This document shows positions 1-8,123 of a stretch of 64,000 bases of DNA, in pieces. Origin of the DNA: Candidatus Denitrolinea symbiosum (GTDB lineage Bacteria; Chloroflexota; Anaerolineae; Anaerolineales; Villigracilaceae); NCBI GenBank assembly GCA_017312345.1, contig BLAA01000001.1, positions 1,364,001-1,428,000 of the forward strand. The letters run 5' to 3'. The notes beneath the pieces were generated by a model. That model saw nothing but the letters and a program-made list of their open reading frames with translations, was not told the DNA's origin and did no database searches. Positions within the stretch are counted from its first letter, which is position 1. The number at the start of each line of letters is the position of its first letter. The translations under genes were made by a program, and so were the position numbers.

Positions 1-42
1 CAAAGTTTCGATCATTGCCAGGGTCATTGATGCAGTTACCTT

Positions 43-2388
43 TCACGTAGACTGCTTATATCCCAACAATCTCAACGCATTTGCAACCACCACCAGCGTG
101 CTGCCTTCGTGGAAAATGATGGCAATGCCGATGCTGACAATTCCCGTCAACGAGGTGATGACAAGCAAGGCGATCACGCCGAGCGAGATGAACAGGTTCT
201 GCATGATGATATTTCGCGTGGCGCGTCCCAAGCCAACCGCAAATGGAAGTTTGGAAAGATCGTCGCCCATCAAGGCAACGTCGGCAGTTTCGAGAGCAAC
301 ATCCGTTCCTGCGCCGCCCATGGCAATGCCCACGGTTGCATTTGCCAGCGCGGGCGCGTCGTTCACGCCGTCGCCGATCATGGCAACCTGTCCATATTCT
401 TTTACAAGATCACGAATGACGATCAACTTGTCTTCGGGCATGAGGTCGGCGCGGTAGTCGGTGAGACCCACTTGTGCGGCAATGGCAGAGGCAGAGCGGA
501 CATTATCGCCCGTCAGCATGATGGTGTGCTCCACGCCGATTTTCTTCAATGCGCTCATCGTTGACGCGGCTTCCTGACGCAATGTATCGGCAAGAGCAAT
601 CAGCCCAATCGGAGTATTATTTTCAGCAACCCAAAACAATGTCTTGCCTGATCCTTGTAGAGATTGCGCTTTTTGAATCGCATCGGCGGCAAGCGTCACA
701 CCCGCTTCATCCATCAACTTTTGATTGCCGATCCAAATCGTTTTGCCGTTCAAGATGGCGCGCAAGCCGCGACCCGTCAGCGATTCGACTTCGTCCATAA
801 CGGAAACAGGCATACCCTGAGTCTGAGCCGAGCGGACAACTGCCTGCGCAAGCGGATGTGCGGATCGTGATTCCGCTCCCGCCGCGATGGATAGTAAATC
901 CGCTTCCTTCCACCCCGAGGCTGGGAACACGACAACATCTGTTACCTCAGGCTTACCGTGAGTCACTGTGCCCGTTTTGTCGAAGGCGATGGCTTTGAGG
1001 CGACCGAGATTTTCGAGATGCGCGCCACCCTTGACCAGAACACCATTGCGCGCGGCTTGCGCCACACCCGCGAGAATGGTGGCAGGTGTGCCAAGCGCCA
1101 GGGCGCAAGGTGACGCGGCGACAAGGAGAGTCATCGCACGCAGGAATGATTCGCGGAACGGAAAGCCGAACAACGGCGGAAGGACGATGACCAATGCAGT
1201 GAGAATCAAAACCGCAGGGACAAAGACCCGTTCGAATTTTTCAACGGTTTGTTGGGTGGGCGATTTTTGCGCTTGTGCCTCTTCCACCATTTTCATCACG
1301 CGTGAGAGGGTGGAGTCTTTGGCAAGCCGTGTGACTTTTACTTCCAGAGCGCCTTCACCGTTGACCGTACTGGCAAATACCTGATCGCCAGCGACTTTAT
1401 CCACGGGAAGGGATTCACCTGTAACGGAAGATTGGTCAACGCCAGAATTTCCGTTGAGGATGATTCCATCCACGGGAATGCGCACGCCAGGACGGACGAT
1501 GACAACATCGTCAAGTTGCAAAGACTCAACGGGAAGTTCTTGTTCTTTACCGTCGCGTTTCACAAGAGCAGTCTTGGGCGCGAGGTCAGCGAGAGCACGG
1601 ACAGCGCGGCGGGCACGGTCGAGGGCACGTTCTTCGAGGGCATGACCAAGACTAAAGAGGAACAGCAACAATGCGCCTTCGGCAAACTCGCCGAGGAACG
1701 CCGCGCCGAGCGCCGCCATGACCATCAGCAGATCGGTATCGAAATGTCTTTCCTTGATGGCGTGCCAGGCGTGTTGTGAAATATCCCAACCACCGAAGAT
1801 GTAGGCGGTGATGTATAGGACTGTCGCGGCAATGACGGGCAATCCAAAGAAGGTTTGACCGAGCCAGCCAATCAGCACCAGCAATCCCGCCGTCAGACTG
1901 AATACGATTTCACGATTTTCCTTGTACCAACTTCGCAATCCTTCCACAGGGATTTCATATCCAAGCGAACGGACGCGCTTCTCAATGGCAGGGCGGTCTA
2001 TCTTTTGCTTGTCATATTCCACGCGCAGGTTTTGTGCGGCGTAGTTGACGTTTACTGCCAGCACGCCATCCATGCGCGCAAGACCATGCTCGATAACGGT
2101 TACACAGTCTGAACAGTCCATGCCTTCGATGGGAGTGGACAGGTGGTGATAACGGTTGGCGATCCCTGCGCCCGCGCGTTCCGCCATGCGGCGCACCTGG
2201 TCGATGTTAAGTAAATTTGGGTCGTAATGCAGGCACAGGTCAACAGGCGATTTCTCGCGTTCCAGATGGGCGCGAAAAATGCCTTTTCGATTCTGCAACG
2301 AGGCTTCAAGACGGTTGAGGCATTCATCCTGCTCATCCTTTACATCAGGCAAAAGCAGGGGTATTTCCAATTCGATTGTTTTTTCCAT
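43..2388 (-). CDS. P1B-4-type heavy-metal ATPase (Zn/Co/Cd/Fe exporter class)
   Basis: This gene encodes a 781-residue metal-exporting P-type ATPase of the inner membrane. The N-terminus has two ferredoxin-like modules; only the second carries a metal site (GMDCSDC, residues 89-95). TGES lies near 324 and the phosphorylation motif DKTGT has Asp470. The membrane metal motif is SPC (426-428) rather than CPC, and the last membrane helix has HEGST (from residue 760). In the P1B classification SPC plus HEG(G/S)T marks subgroup P1B-4, whose members export Co, Zn, Cd or Fe. The open frame extends 76 codons further upstream, but that part overlaps another small gene and looks non-protein-like; AAGGA precedes the ATG at 2388. 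It is the last gene of the ArsR operon. The exact metal is not determined by the sequence. Confidence 0.93.
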   Translation of the reverse strand: MEKTIELEIPLLLPDVKDEQDECLNRLEASLQNRKGIFRAHLEREKSPVDLCLHYDPNLLNIDQVRRMAERAGAGIANRYHHLSTPIEGMDCSDCVTVIEHGLARMDGVLAVNVNYAAQNLRVEYDKQKIDRPAIEKRVRSLGYEIPVEGLRSWYKENREIVFSLTAGLLVLIGWLGQTFFGLPVIAATVLYITAYIFGGWDISQHAWHAIKERHFDTDLLMVMAALGAAFLGEFAEGALLLFLFSLGHALEERALDRARRAVRALADLAPKTALVKRDGKEQELPVESLQLDDVVIVRPGVRIPVDGIILNGNSGVDQSSVTGESLPVDKVAGDQVFASTVNGEGALEVKVTRLAKDSTLSRVMKMVEEAQAQKSPTQQTVEKFERVFVPAVLILTALVIVLPPLFGFPFRESFLRAMTLLVAASPCALALGTPATILAGVAQAARNGVLVKGGAHLENLGRLKAIAFDKTGTVTHGKPEVTDVVVFPASGWKEADLLSIAAGAESRSAHPLAQAVVRSAQTQGMPVSVMDEVESLTGRGLRAILNGKTIWIGNQKLMDEAGVTLAADAIQKAQSLQGSGKTLFWVAENNTPIGLIALADTLRQEAASTMSALKKIGVEHTIMLTGDNVRSASAIAAQVGLTDYRADLMPEDKLIVIRDLVKEYGQVAMIGDGVNDAPALANATVGIAMGGAGTDVALETADVALMGDDLSKLPFAVGLGRATRNIIMQNLFISLGVIALLVITSLTGIVSIGIAIIFHEGSTLVVVANALRLLGYKQST

Positions 2389-2476
2389 GAGACAGGTCCT
2401 TATCAAATATCGGGTACAGGCAATGGTTAATAGCCCTCGCCTTGAACAGGCAGGGCAACAGGCAGAAAAGTCGAAA

Positions 2477-2746
2477 CTACATTGTTGGCGGGTGGGTAAT
2501 ATTTTCGCGCAAACACCAGGGGATCGTCTGATCTGGCGTCGGCAGAAGGGAAACATTGGGTTTGTTTTGTGAGGGTTTGGGTTGTTCTGGCAGCAGAATC
2601 CCCGCATGAATGACACAGACCGACTCGCTGGAAGCGTGAGCCGTGATTTTTGCTGTGTTCACCCAATGCCCCACCATCCCGAACAGGATGAGGAGGAGTA
2701 GGAGTGTTAGCAGCACTCGTTGAACAGTGTTCTTCATATCAGCCAT
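2477..2746 (-). CDS. small membrane-anchored protein of unknown function
   Basis: This is an 89-residue protein (86 if the second Met is used) with one strongly hydrophobic helix near residues 9-27, followed by a polar, proline-rich tail with His and Cys residues. I do not recognise the family. Its start overlaps the end of the arsR-like gene by 8 bases and it precedes the P1B-4 ATPase, so it is probably co-transcribed with both. No clear ribosome binding site is visible for either start, so translation would depend on coupling. It may be an accessory to metal export, but that is only inferred from position. Confidence 0.5.
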   Translation of the reverse strand: MADMKNTVQRVLLTLLLLLILFGMVGHWVNTAKITAHASSESVCVIHAGILLPEQPKPSQNKPNVSLLPTPDQTIPWCLRENITHPPTM

Positions 2747-3062
2747 GTAGGACGTGGTCGAGACCGCGTTTGAACAATTCGATCACATGATCATCATCGA
2801 GACAGACAAAGACGTTACGCCCCTGTTTACGGGTGCGGATGAGTCGCTTGTCGCGCAGTCCGCGCAATTGGTGCGAGACAGCAGACTTTGTTAACCCCAG
2901 ACTCTCCACCAGGTCGCCGACACCAACCTCCCCATCGAGTAAAGCGCTGATAATGAGAATGCGTGTTGGGTCGCTTAAAGAATCGAACAGAGTAGCAAGG
3001 TCGGATGCAATTTCTGGTGTGACAGTGGTCTTAGGCATGGTTGTATCCGCTGGAACGATCAA
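2739..3062 (-). CDS. ArsR/SmtB-family zinc-type metal sensor repressor
   Basis: This gene encodes a winged-helix repressor of 107 residues if read from the TTG at 3062, which overlaps the upstream stop as TTGA; an ATG at 3038 would give 99. The HTH is around residues 48-75. The C-terminal helix reads D90-x-H92-x10-H103-x2-H106, which matches the alpha5 metal site of the SmtB/CzrA/NmtR group and indicates Zn(II) or a similar ion. In this family metal binding releases the repressor from a 12-2-12 inverted repeat, and exactly such a repeat precedes the operon at 3694-3719. It lies between the methyltransferase-like gene and the exporter, so it most likely autoregulates the operon. Confidence 0.93.
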   Translation of the reverse strand: MIVPADTTMPKTTVTPEIASDLATLFDSLSDPTRILIISALLDGEVGVGDLVESLGLTKSAVSHQLRGLRDKRLIRTRKQGRNVFVCLDDDHVIELFKRGLDHVLHG

Positions 3063-3667
3063 TAGAAAAACGGCACATAGCGCTTCGTTCGTTTTTTATA
3101 TTCGCGATATTCTTCCCCGTGGACTGAGGACAAATAATCCTCTTCACAGCGAACTTGAATTTCCAGGAAAAGAATGAACAGGATATTCAATAAAAAGATT
3201 GTCCAGGTGGGCCAGATCAACCAGACGCCAATATTCAGAAGAAAGAGCCCGAGGTACGTTGGATTCCGTATTACTGCATACAATCCAGTTGTGATCAGCT
3301 CGGTCTTTACAATTTCGTCTATTCCCACTCGCCAGGCTGCTCCCATTTTTATCTGGGCGTACAGGCAAAACGACAAGCCAATTAGACCAACAATAAAACC
3401 TGTCACATCAACTGCCATAGAGGATAGCGCTTGATAACGACTGAACAAGGATCCCACTTGGATATTGACCGCATGAAGCAGGATCATGATCGCCGCATAC
3501 GCCGTCAGGATTTTCGTAAAACGGTTCATGAATTGCTGGATGTTGGATGTAGATTCTCCCATCACATCGGGGTCGATGCCCGTTGATCTTTTTTGTTGTA
3601 ACTTTTTGACCTTCCAAAGAAGCATATAAAGTAGGAACAACGCTATAACAAATATTGTATCGAGCAT
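3059..3667 (-). CDS. isoprenylcysteine carboxyl methyltransferase-like membrane protein
   Basis: This 202-residue integral membrane protein has about five hydrophobic segments. The C-terminal part resembles the ICMT/phospholipid methyltransferase family: RNPTYLG in a helix, then a conserved Glu- and Tyr-rich end (EEDYL, EYREYKKRTKRYVPFFY). Family members transfer methyl groups from S-adenosylmethionine to membrane-embedded acceptors, but bacterial substrates are mostly unknown. It is the first gene of the ArsR operon, 26 bases downstream of the operator. Similar small ICMT-like proteins are often found near metal exporters; a direct role in metal tolerance is inferred only from this context. 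Confidence 0.8.
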   Translation of the reverse strand: MLDTIFVIALFLLYMLLWKVKKLQQKRSTGIDPDVMGESTSNIQQFMNRFTKILTAYAAIMILLHAVNIQVGSLFSRYQALSSMAVDVTGFIVGLIGLSFCLYAQIKMGAAWRVGIDEIVKTELITTGLYAVIRNPTYLGLFLLNIGVWLIWPTWTIFLLNILFILFLEIQVRCEEDYLSSVHGEEYREYKKRTKRYVPFFY

Positions 3668-3693
3668 GATTTTATTTCCGTCAGTGGTTTCAA

Positions 3694-3750
3694 AATAGTT
3701 GAACGATTGCTCAACTATTCAATAGTACTCCAGCCTGCTGGATTTGTCAA
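3694..3750 (-). promoter_or_regulatory. promoter and ArsR/SmtB operator of the P1B-4 ATPase operon
   Basis: On the minus strand, TTGACA (3745-3750) is followed after 17 bases by TACTAT (3722-3727), a near-consensus sigma-70 promoter. Directly downstream lies a 26-bp inverted repeat (3694-3719): nine-base perfect outer arms AATAGTTGA and TCAACTATT, 10 of 12 positions symmetric in a 12-2-12 layout. This is the classical ArsR/SmtB operator form, and it covers the transcription start, so repression by the operon's own ArsR is the simplest reading. Confidence 0.9.
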
Positions 3751-3979
3751 GATGAATGGCAAAACTACCGTCAAAATAACAATCCTGTAGAAAGACGCAG
3801 AACTATTATTTTGAGGGAGTAATAGCAGGAATTCGAACTGTGCTCTCAAAGCAGGCAGACATTTTGCATTGAACGAAAGTTTTCTGGACTAATGACATTA
3901 AGTGATCAAACCACAGTCTTGACAATGCAAAAAATCATCTGGCTTTAACCCAGATCCTGCTCGCGCAGGTTATTTTAAA
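3751..3979. other. gene-free stretch between promoter and amphi-Trp gene
   Basis: No coding sequence, repeat or convincing RNA element was seen here. It separates the ArsR operon promoter from the 3' end of the amphi-Trp gene. Confidence 0.5.
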
Positions 3980-4216
3980 CTATTCATCCGTCGTCCATTT
4001 AAGCTGGAATTCCACCTCCTCAGAGGTTGCACCGCGTTCATGCTCAATATTGATGATGGCAGTGGCGGGGATGGAGACACGCTCCCCTGCCACTTGCATC
4101 TGAAACATCCGCCCTTGCTCGATACAGTCAGCCAGCCGCCGCAGTTTTTTGACAAACTGTTTCACGGGATAGTTCTTCTCGATGTCTCGTTTGTGTCTTT
4201 TCTTTTGCTTTGCCAT
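3980..4216 (-). CDS. amphi-Trp domain-containing protein
   Basis: This is a 78-residue soluble protein with a very basic N-terminus (MAKQKKRHKRDIEK). Its C-terminal core ends in VEFQLKW, the hallmark of the amphi-Trp domain, a small beta-rich domain of unknown biochemical role. The length is usual for single-domain members. It follows the 41-residue membrane peptide after 12 bases and is probably the distal gene of the cation-ATPase operon. No function beyond the domain name can be claimed. Confidence 0.75.
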   Translation of the reverse strand: MAKQKKRHKRDIEKNYPVKQFVKKLRRLADCIEQGRMFQMQVAGERVSIPATAIINIEHERGATSEEVEFQLKWTTDE

Positions 4217-4228
4217 TTGTAGTCTCTG

Positions 4229-4354
4229 TTATTCTTGATTATGTAGTTTCGACTGCCACCTCAGTGCCCGCGCAAAGATATATTTCATCCAAAAATATCC
4301 GCAGGCAAGAAGCATAAGAATATCCATGAGGAAGAACATGAGGTGAAGCTTCAT
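4229..4354 (-). CDS. 41-residue single-span membrane peptide
   Basis: A short reading frame begins with ATG at 4354 behind a good ribosome binding site (GGAG, seven bases upstream). It encodes a Met/Leu-rich hydrophobic helix (roughly residues 3-27) and a short basic tail ending in HNQE. It fits neatly between the P2A ATPase (stop at 4408) and the amphi-Trp gene. Small single-span proteins often act as subunits or regulators of P-type ATPases; here that is only suggested by operon position. The family is not recognised. Confidence 0.55.
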   Translation of the reverse strand: MKLHLMFFLMDILMLLACGYFWMKYIFARALRWQSKLHNQE

Positions 4355-4407
4355 TTTTTCTCCTTTATTCTTCGTTTATACGGATAGGCGGTAAAACTTG
4401 GGACACG

Positions 4408-7098
4408 CTACTCCATTGCGCCAAACCAGCCCTTTCGTTCCATCCACTTGACCAGTTCCAGCACTGGCATAACGGTTACTGCGAGTCCCAGCACGATAAG
4501 CCAATCCACCAGAGGCAGATAGTAGGTGTCGAAGGCATCGTGGAGGAAAGGCACATAGATGAGAACGATTAAAAGCATGACTTCCCACAGGATTGCCCGA
4601 TTCAACCACTTGTTGGCAAAAGGTTTCAGAAATACCGAATTCCGGTCAGAGCGGAAGTTGTAAGCTTTGAAAAATTGGATTAGCACCAGTGAGACGAAAG
4701 TCATCGTCATGGCTTCTTCGATACTCCGTCCGGAGTTCGTAGCCCAGACAAACAACCCCAGGTTGATGAGAGTTGACCACAAGCCGCCTGTCACCATGAG
4801 CGAGACGACTGGGCGGGTGAAAATGCCTGTGCGCGGGTTGCGCGGGTTGCGTTTCATCAAACCTTTTTCCGCCGGGTCAACAGCGAGCGCCAGGGCGGGC
4901 AGGCCATCCGTCGCCAGGTTGACGTAAAGTATTTGCACGGCGGTCAACGGCAGGGGTAAGCCAAGTAATGTAGCTCCGGTCATCAAGCCAATTTCACCAA
5001 TGTTAGAGGAAAGCAGGTACATCAGGTATTTCTTGATGTTGTCGAATACCCCGCGCCCTTCCTCCACCGCCGCCACAATCGAGGCAAAGTTATCGTCGGT
5101 CAACATCATCGCGGCGGCTTCCTTGGTCACATCGGTGCCGGTGATGCCCATCGCAATTCCAATGTCGGCTTTCTTAAGCGATGGCGCGTCGTTCACACCG
5201 TCGCCGGTCATTGCCACGATGTGATCATTCGCTTGCAATGCCGTCACAACACGCAGTTTATGAGCCGGGGATACGCGTGCGTATATATCAATCGTCTCGA
5301 CCTCACGCTGGAACTGTTCATCGCTCATCGCCTCAAGTTCCGTGCCAGTCACTACCCGTCCAGTTTTAAGTAGCCCCAGTTCACGCGCCACTGCTTGCGC
5401 CGTTACGGGATGATCGCCGGTAATCATGACCGTTCGAATGCCGGCTTGTTCGCAAATTGCAATCGCATTTTTGACTTCGGGGCGCGGCGGATCGATCATG
5501 CCTGCCAGTCCTAAAAATGTCATGCCTGTTTGTGCTGTTTCAAGTGTGGCATCTGGCTTTGTTGAAATTGCGATCACGCGTAGTGCCTGGCTTGCCATCT
5601 CATGCGCTATCGACAGAGCTTGTTTTCGCCCCTCGTGATCAAACGGTTTCACGCCATCGGCGGTCAGGTGCCAATCACAGCTTTCCAAAATCATTTCCGG
5701 CGCACCCTTGGCATACGCCGTCAGATTCCCATTTGTCTGATGCAAAGTGGTCATGCGTTTTGTTTCGGATGAGAATGGGATTTCCTGCACTCGAGGATAT
5801 TCAGAGTCGAGCGACTCTTTCTGCAACCCGGCTTTTGCCGCAGCGACCACCAACGCCCCTTCAGTTGGGTCGCCCTTAATATTCCATTCACTACCCGATT
5901 CATTTTCAGCATCACTGATCAGGTGTGTGTCCGATGCCAGCGTGGCGGCGGTCAATAGTTTTTGCAGACCAGTTGTCGGCGCGATGGACCCGCTTCCGTT
6001 AAGTGAAAATTCGCCGACGGGTGAGTATCCCGCCCCCGAAACGCTGAACAACTGTCCAGCGGCGAAAATTTTCCGCACAGTCATTTCATCCTTGGTCAAT
6101 GTGCCGGTCTTATCCGAACAAATCACCGAGGTGCTTCCGAGAGTTTCCACGGCAGGCAGGCGGCGGATGAGCGCGTTGCGCTTGACCATTTTTTGCACGC
6201 CGATTGCCAGCGAAATGGTGACGACGGCGGGCAAGGCTTCGGGCACGACTGCCACCGCCAGCGCAATGCCGAAGATGAGCATCTCGACGAAGGGCTGTCC
6301 GCGGAACAATCCCAGCGCAACGATGATGGCAACCACCACGAAAGCCGCACGCGCCAGTGCCGTACCGACCTTATCTAAATTGTGCTGGAGCGGAGTCTTG
6401 CCGGTCTCGACGGTTTGCAGGAGTTGGGCGATCTTGCCGAACTCGGTTTGCATTCCCGTGGCGACAACCAAAGCCTTGCCGCGCCCGTAGGTGGCGGCGG
6501 TTCCAGCATAAACCATGTTCTTGCGGTCGCCCACAGGTAGGTCGTTGACAGGAAGCGGCTGAATGTGTTTTTCCACTGCCACCGATTCGCCGGTCAACGC
6601 GGCTTCTTCAATTTGGAGATTCACCGCTTCGAGCAGACGGGCATCGGCAGGCATGCGGTCACCGGTATGCAGGAGGATCACATCTCCCGGCACCAACTCA
6701 CGCGCCGGGATTTTGACTTCTGTACCGTCGCGCAAAACGGATGCGGTGGGCGCCGCCATTTGCTTCAACGCTTCAATGGCACGTTCGGCGCGATATTCCT
6801 GGATGAATCCCAGTAGAACCGCGAATAACACGATCACCGCTATGACAATGGATTCGATGCCATGCCCGAGGAAAAGTGAGAGCGTTGTTGCACCTAGCAG
6901 GATTAAGATAAGCACATTCTTGAACTGATCCAGCAGGATTTCCCAGGGCGAAACACGGTGAGCAGCCTGCAATTCATTTGCGCCATATTTGAGCATTCGC
7001 TCAACGACTTCGTTATGGCTCAATCCACTGGATTGGCTTTTGAGTTCAGTAAAGGCTTGTTCGGTGGTCTGGGTATGCCAGAATTTATTTGTTTCCAT
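4408..7098 (-). CDS. P2A-type cation-transporting ATPase, probable Mn2+/Ca2+ exporter
   Basis: This 896-residue P-type ATPase has the SERCA/PMR1-like architecture: N-terminal cation ATPase domain, TGES, the membrane motif PEALPAVVTISLA, the phosphorylation motif DKTGTLT, the hinge TGDGVNDAP and a C-terminal cation ATPase domain. The family moves Ca2+ or Mn2+ out of the cytoplasm. Its operon begins with a yybP-ykoY riboswitch (7829-7922), which senses Mn2+, so manganese export is the best-supported role. A precedent is the riboswitch-controlled P-type ATPase YoaB of Lactococcus. Two small genes lie between the riboswitch and this gene. Ca2+ cannot be excluded from sequence alone. Confidence 0.93.
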   Translation of the reverse strand: METNKFWHTQTTEQAFTELKSQSSGLSHNEVVERMLKYGANELQAAHRVSPWEILLDQFKNVLILILLGATTLSLFLGHGIESIVIAVIVLFAVLLGFIQEYRAERAIEALKQMAAPTASVLRDGTEVKIPARELVPGDVILLHTGDRMPADARLLEAVNLQIEEAALTGESVAVEKHIQPLPVNDLPVGDRKNMVYAGTAATYGRGKALVVATGMQTEFGKIAQLLQTVETGKTPLQHNLDKVGTALARAAFVVVAIIVALGLFRGQPFVEMLIFGIALAVAVVPEALPAVVTISLAIGVQKMVKRNALIRRLPAVETLGSTSVICSDKTGTLTKDEMTVRKIFAAGQLFSVSGAGYSPVGEFSLNGSGSIAPTTGLQKLLTAATLASDTHLISDAENESGSEWNIKGDPTEGALVVAAAKAGLQKESLDSEYPRVQEIPFSSETKRMTTLHQTNGNLTAYAKGAPEMILESCDWHLTADGVKPFDHEGRKQALSIAHEMASQALRVIAISTKPDATLETAQTGMTFLGLAGMIDPPRPEVKNAIAICEQAGIRTVMITGDHPVTAQAVARELGLLKTGRVVTGTELEAMSDEQFQREVETIDIYARVSPAHKLRVVTALQANDHIVAMTGDGVNDAPSLKKADIGIAMGITGTDVTKEAAAMMLTDDNFASIVAAVEEGRGVFDNIKKYLMYLLSSNIGEIGLMTGATLLGLPLPLTAVQILYVNLATDGLPALALAVDPAEKGLMKRNPRNPRTGIFTRPVVSLMVTGGLWSTLINLGLFVWATNSGRSIEEAMTMTFVSLVLIQFFKAYNFRSDRNSVFLKPFANKWLNRAILWEVMLLIVLIYVPFLHDAFDTYYLPLVDWLIVLGLAVTVMPVLELVKWMERKGWFGAME

Positions 7099-7110
7099 AA
7101 CTTTAATTTT

Positions 7111-7362
7111 TCACTCCTTGATTGGTTTTTCCTGTAAATCTTCCTGTCGAGGGATGCGCGACTTGAAGGTTAAATTATCGAACAGGCAAATCAGTCCCCC
7201 CAGTATGGCTAGGAGAATCACACCAATGAAATCTGCCGCAAAGGTAATGATCTCCTCAAACCAGATGACAAAAGTCGTACTGCCAGCTCCAGTGGCAACA
7301 GCAGGCTTCCAGAGTTTGCGAAGCCGTGGAAAAAGGGAAACGGGATGTGATTGGTTGGACAT
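7111..7362 (-). CDS. small membrane protein upstream of the P2A ATPase
   Basis: This is an 83-residue protein with a strong ribosome binding site (GGAGGAG) before its ATG. It has a basic N-terminus, then two hydrophobic stretches near residues 22-40 and 44-62, and a charged tail. It ends 12 bases before the ATPase start, so the two are almost certainly co-translated. I do not recognise the family. An accessory role in cation export is plausible from position only. Confidence 0.7.
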   Translation of the reverse strand: MSNQSHPVSLFPRLRKLWKPAVATGAGSTTFVIWFEEIITFAADFIGVILLAILGGLICLFDNLTFKSRIPRQEDLQEKPIKE

Positions 7363-7496
7363 GAGATTCTCCTCCGGAATTACAAACGCACAGGAAATAA
7401 CTGGCTTAACACGCCAGTCGGTTTAATACGCCTTGCGACAACACGTCTCAGCAGTCAGAGATTACTGTCTACTATCTGGATGGGGCGTCCGTTAAG

Positions 7497-7775
7497 TTAT
7501 GTGTGTTTAGGAGGGGGAGAAACAGGCAACAAATCGGCGGTTTGAATATCCAGAATCGCTGACCCGTATTTTGAAAAATGCAAACTCGCAATTGATGTGA
7601 CAACCAGTGTTGCCAAAATATCTTCTTCTAAGTCAACCTGCTCGAAATCAAATTCGGAAACTTCCAACACGGATAGTCCAGCAACGTTGGATATGGGCAG
7701 GCTTGCCTGACTGCCTAAACAAAGGCAGAAAGCCAATGTTGCCAAAGTGATACGAAAACAGAGTTGATTAATCAT
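7497..7775 (-). CDS. small exported hypothetical protein behind the Mn2+ riboswitch
   Basis: Read from the ATG at 7775 this gives 92 residues starting MINQLCF, with a signal-peptide-like hydrophobic stretch (about residues 8-24) and an acidic middle (EFDFEQVDLEED). The frame stays open 16 codons further upstream, but that part overlaps the riboswitch terminator, so the internal start is preferred. It is the first gene after the riboswitch. No family is recognised. The acidic patch could bind cations, but this is speculation. Confidence 0.5.
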   Translation of the reverse strand: MINQLCFRITLATLAFCLCLGSQASLPISNVAGLSVLEVSEFDFEQVDLEEDILATLVVTSIASLHFSKYGSAILDIQTADLLPVSPPPKHT

Positions 7776-7800
7776 TTTTTGACGCAATCGACAAAACTTC

Positions 7801-7837
7801 CAAAATAAAAAGACCATCACCAATATGGCGATGGTCT
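7801..7837 (-). terminator. riboswitch-controlled intrinsic terminator
   Basis: The minus strand folds AGACCATC with GATGGTCT, extended by CC/GG with a five-base loop, and is followed by TTTTATTTT. The 5' side of this stem contains the 3' strand of the riboswitch P1 helix (7829-7834). Aptamer folding and terminator folding therefore exclude each other, which predicts that bound Mn2+ turns expression on. Confidence 0.9.
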
Positions 7838-7922
7838 TGCGTTTTCTTTCAGACAGCCGGGAAATCTCTTTCCGTCTTGACGACTGTCCACCCGAAAGAG
7901 TCGGGCGCTACTCCCCATCGGA
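7829..7922 (-). ncRNA. yybP-ykoY manganese riboswitch
   Basis: The minus strand carries the invariant elements of this class in order: GGGGAGTAGCG (from 7916), a paired arm CCCGA/TCGGG, AGTCGTCAA, a second arm ending CCCGGCTGTC, and GCAAGACC (7833-7840). Helix P1 pairs CGATGG (7915-7920) with CCATCG (7829-7834). The L-shaped yybP-ykoY aptamer brings its two loops together around Mn2+. A promoter (7931-7959) lies immediately upstream and a mutually exclusive terminator immediately downstream. It controls the operon containing the P2A ATPase. Confidence 0.95.
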
Positions 7923-7930
7923 GTAATTAC

Positions 7931-7959
7931 AGTGTAAGGGATTTTGAGGCGAGAGTCAA
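7931..7959 (-). promoter_or_regulatory. promoter of the riboswitch transcript
   Basis: TTGACT (7954-7959) and TACACT (7931-7936) on the minus strand are separated by 17 bases, and the riboswitch begins shortly after the -10 box. Confidence 0.8.
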
Positions 7960-8044
7960 CTGTTTCTGTAAGGGCTTGCACATGACATTTGTCCAGTCAA
8001 GACGCATCCAAGTTGTCCAGTTTTATAGGAAGTGTTGGGAAATC

Positions 8045-8113
8045 GGTAGTGGGTCGCGCTACATGATGAGAAGGCGAAAAAACGCCCACCATCATTTACC
8101 CAAACCCACTACC
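8045..8113. repeat. nested inverted repeat downstream of the CDF gene
   Basis: An outer 10-bp perfect inverted repeat (GGTAGTGGGT at 8045-8054, ACCCACTACC at 8104-8113) encloses a second one (TGATG/CATCA with GGCG/CGCC around an A-rich loop, 8064-8094). It lies 11 bases past the CDF stop codon. It could end that transcript or be a small mobile palindrome; no U-tract supports a classical terminator. Confidence 0.6.
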
Positions 8114-8123
8114 GGGAAATCGT

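Noticed and set aside
2389..2616. 76-codon N-terminal extension of the P1B-4 ATPase
   Set aside because: It overlaps another small gene, is Cys/Pro-rich without family similarity, and a good ribosome binding site precedes the internal ATG at 2388.
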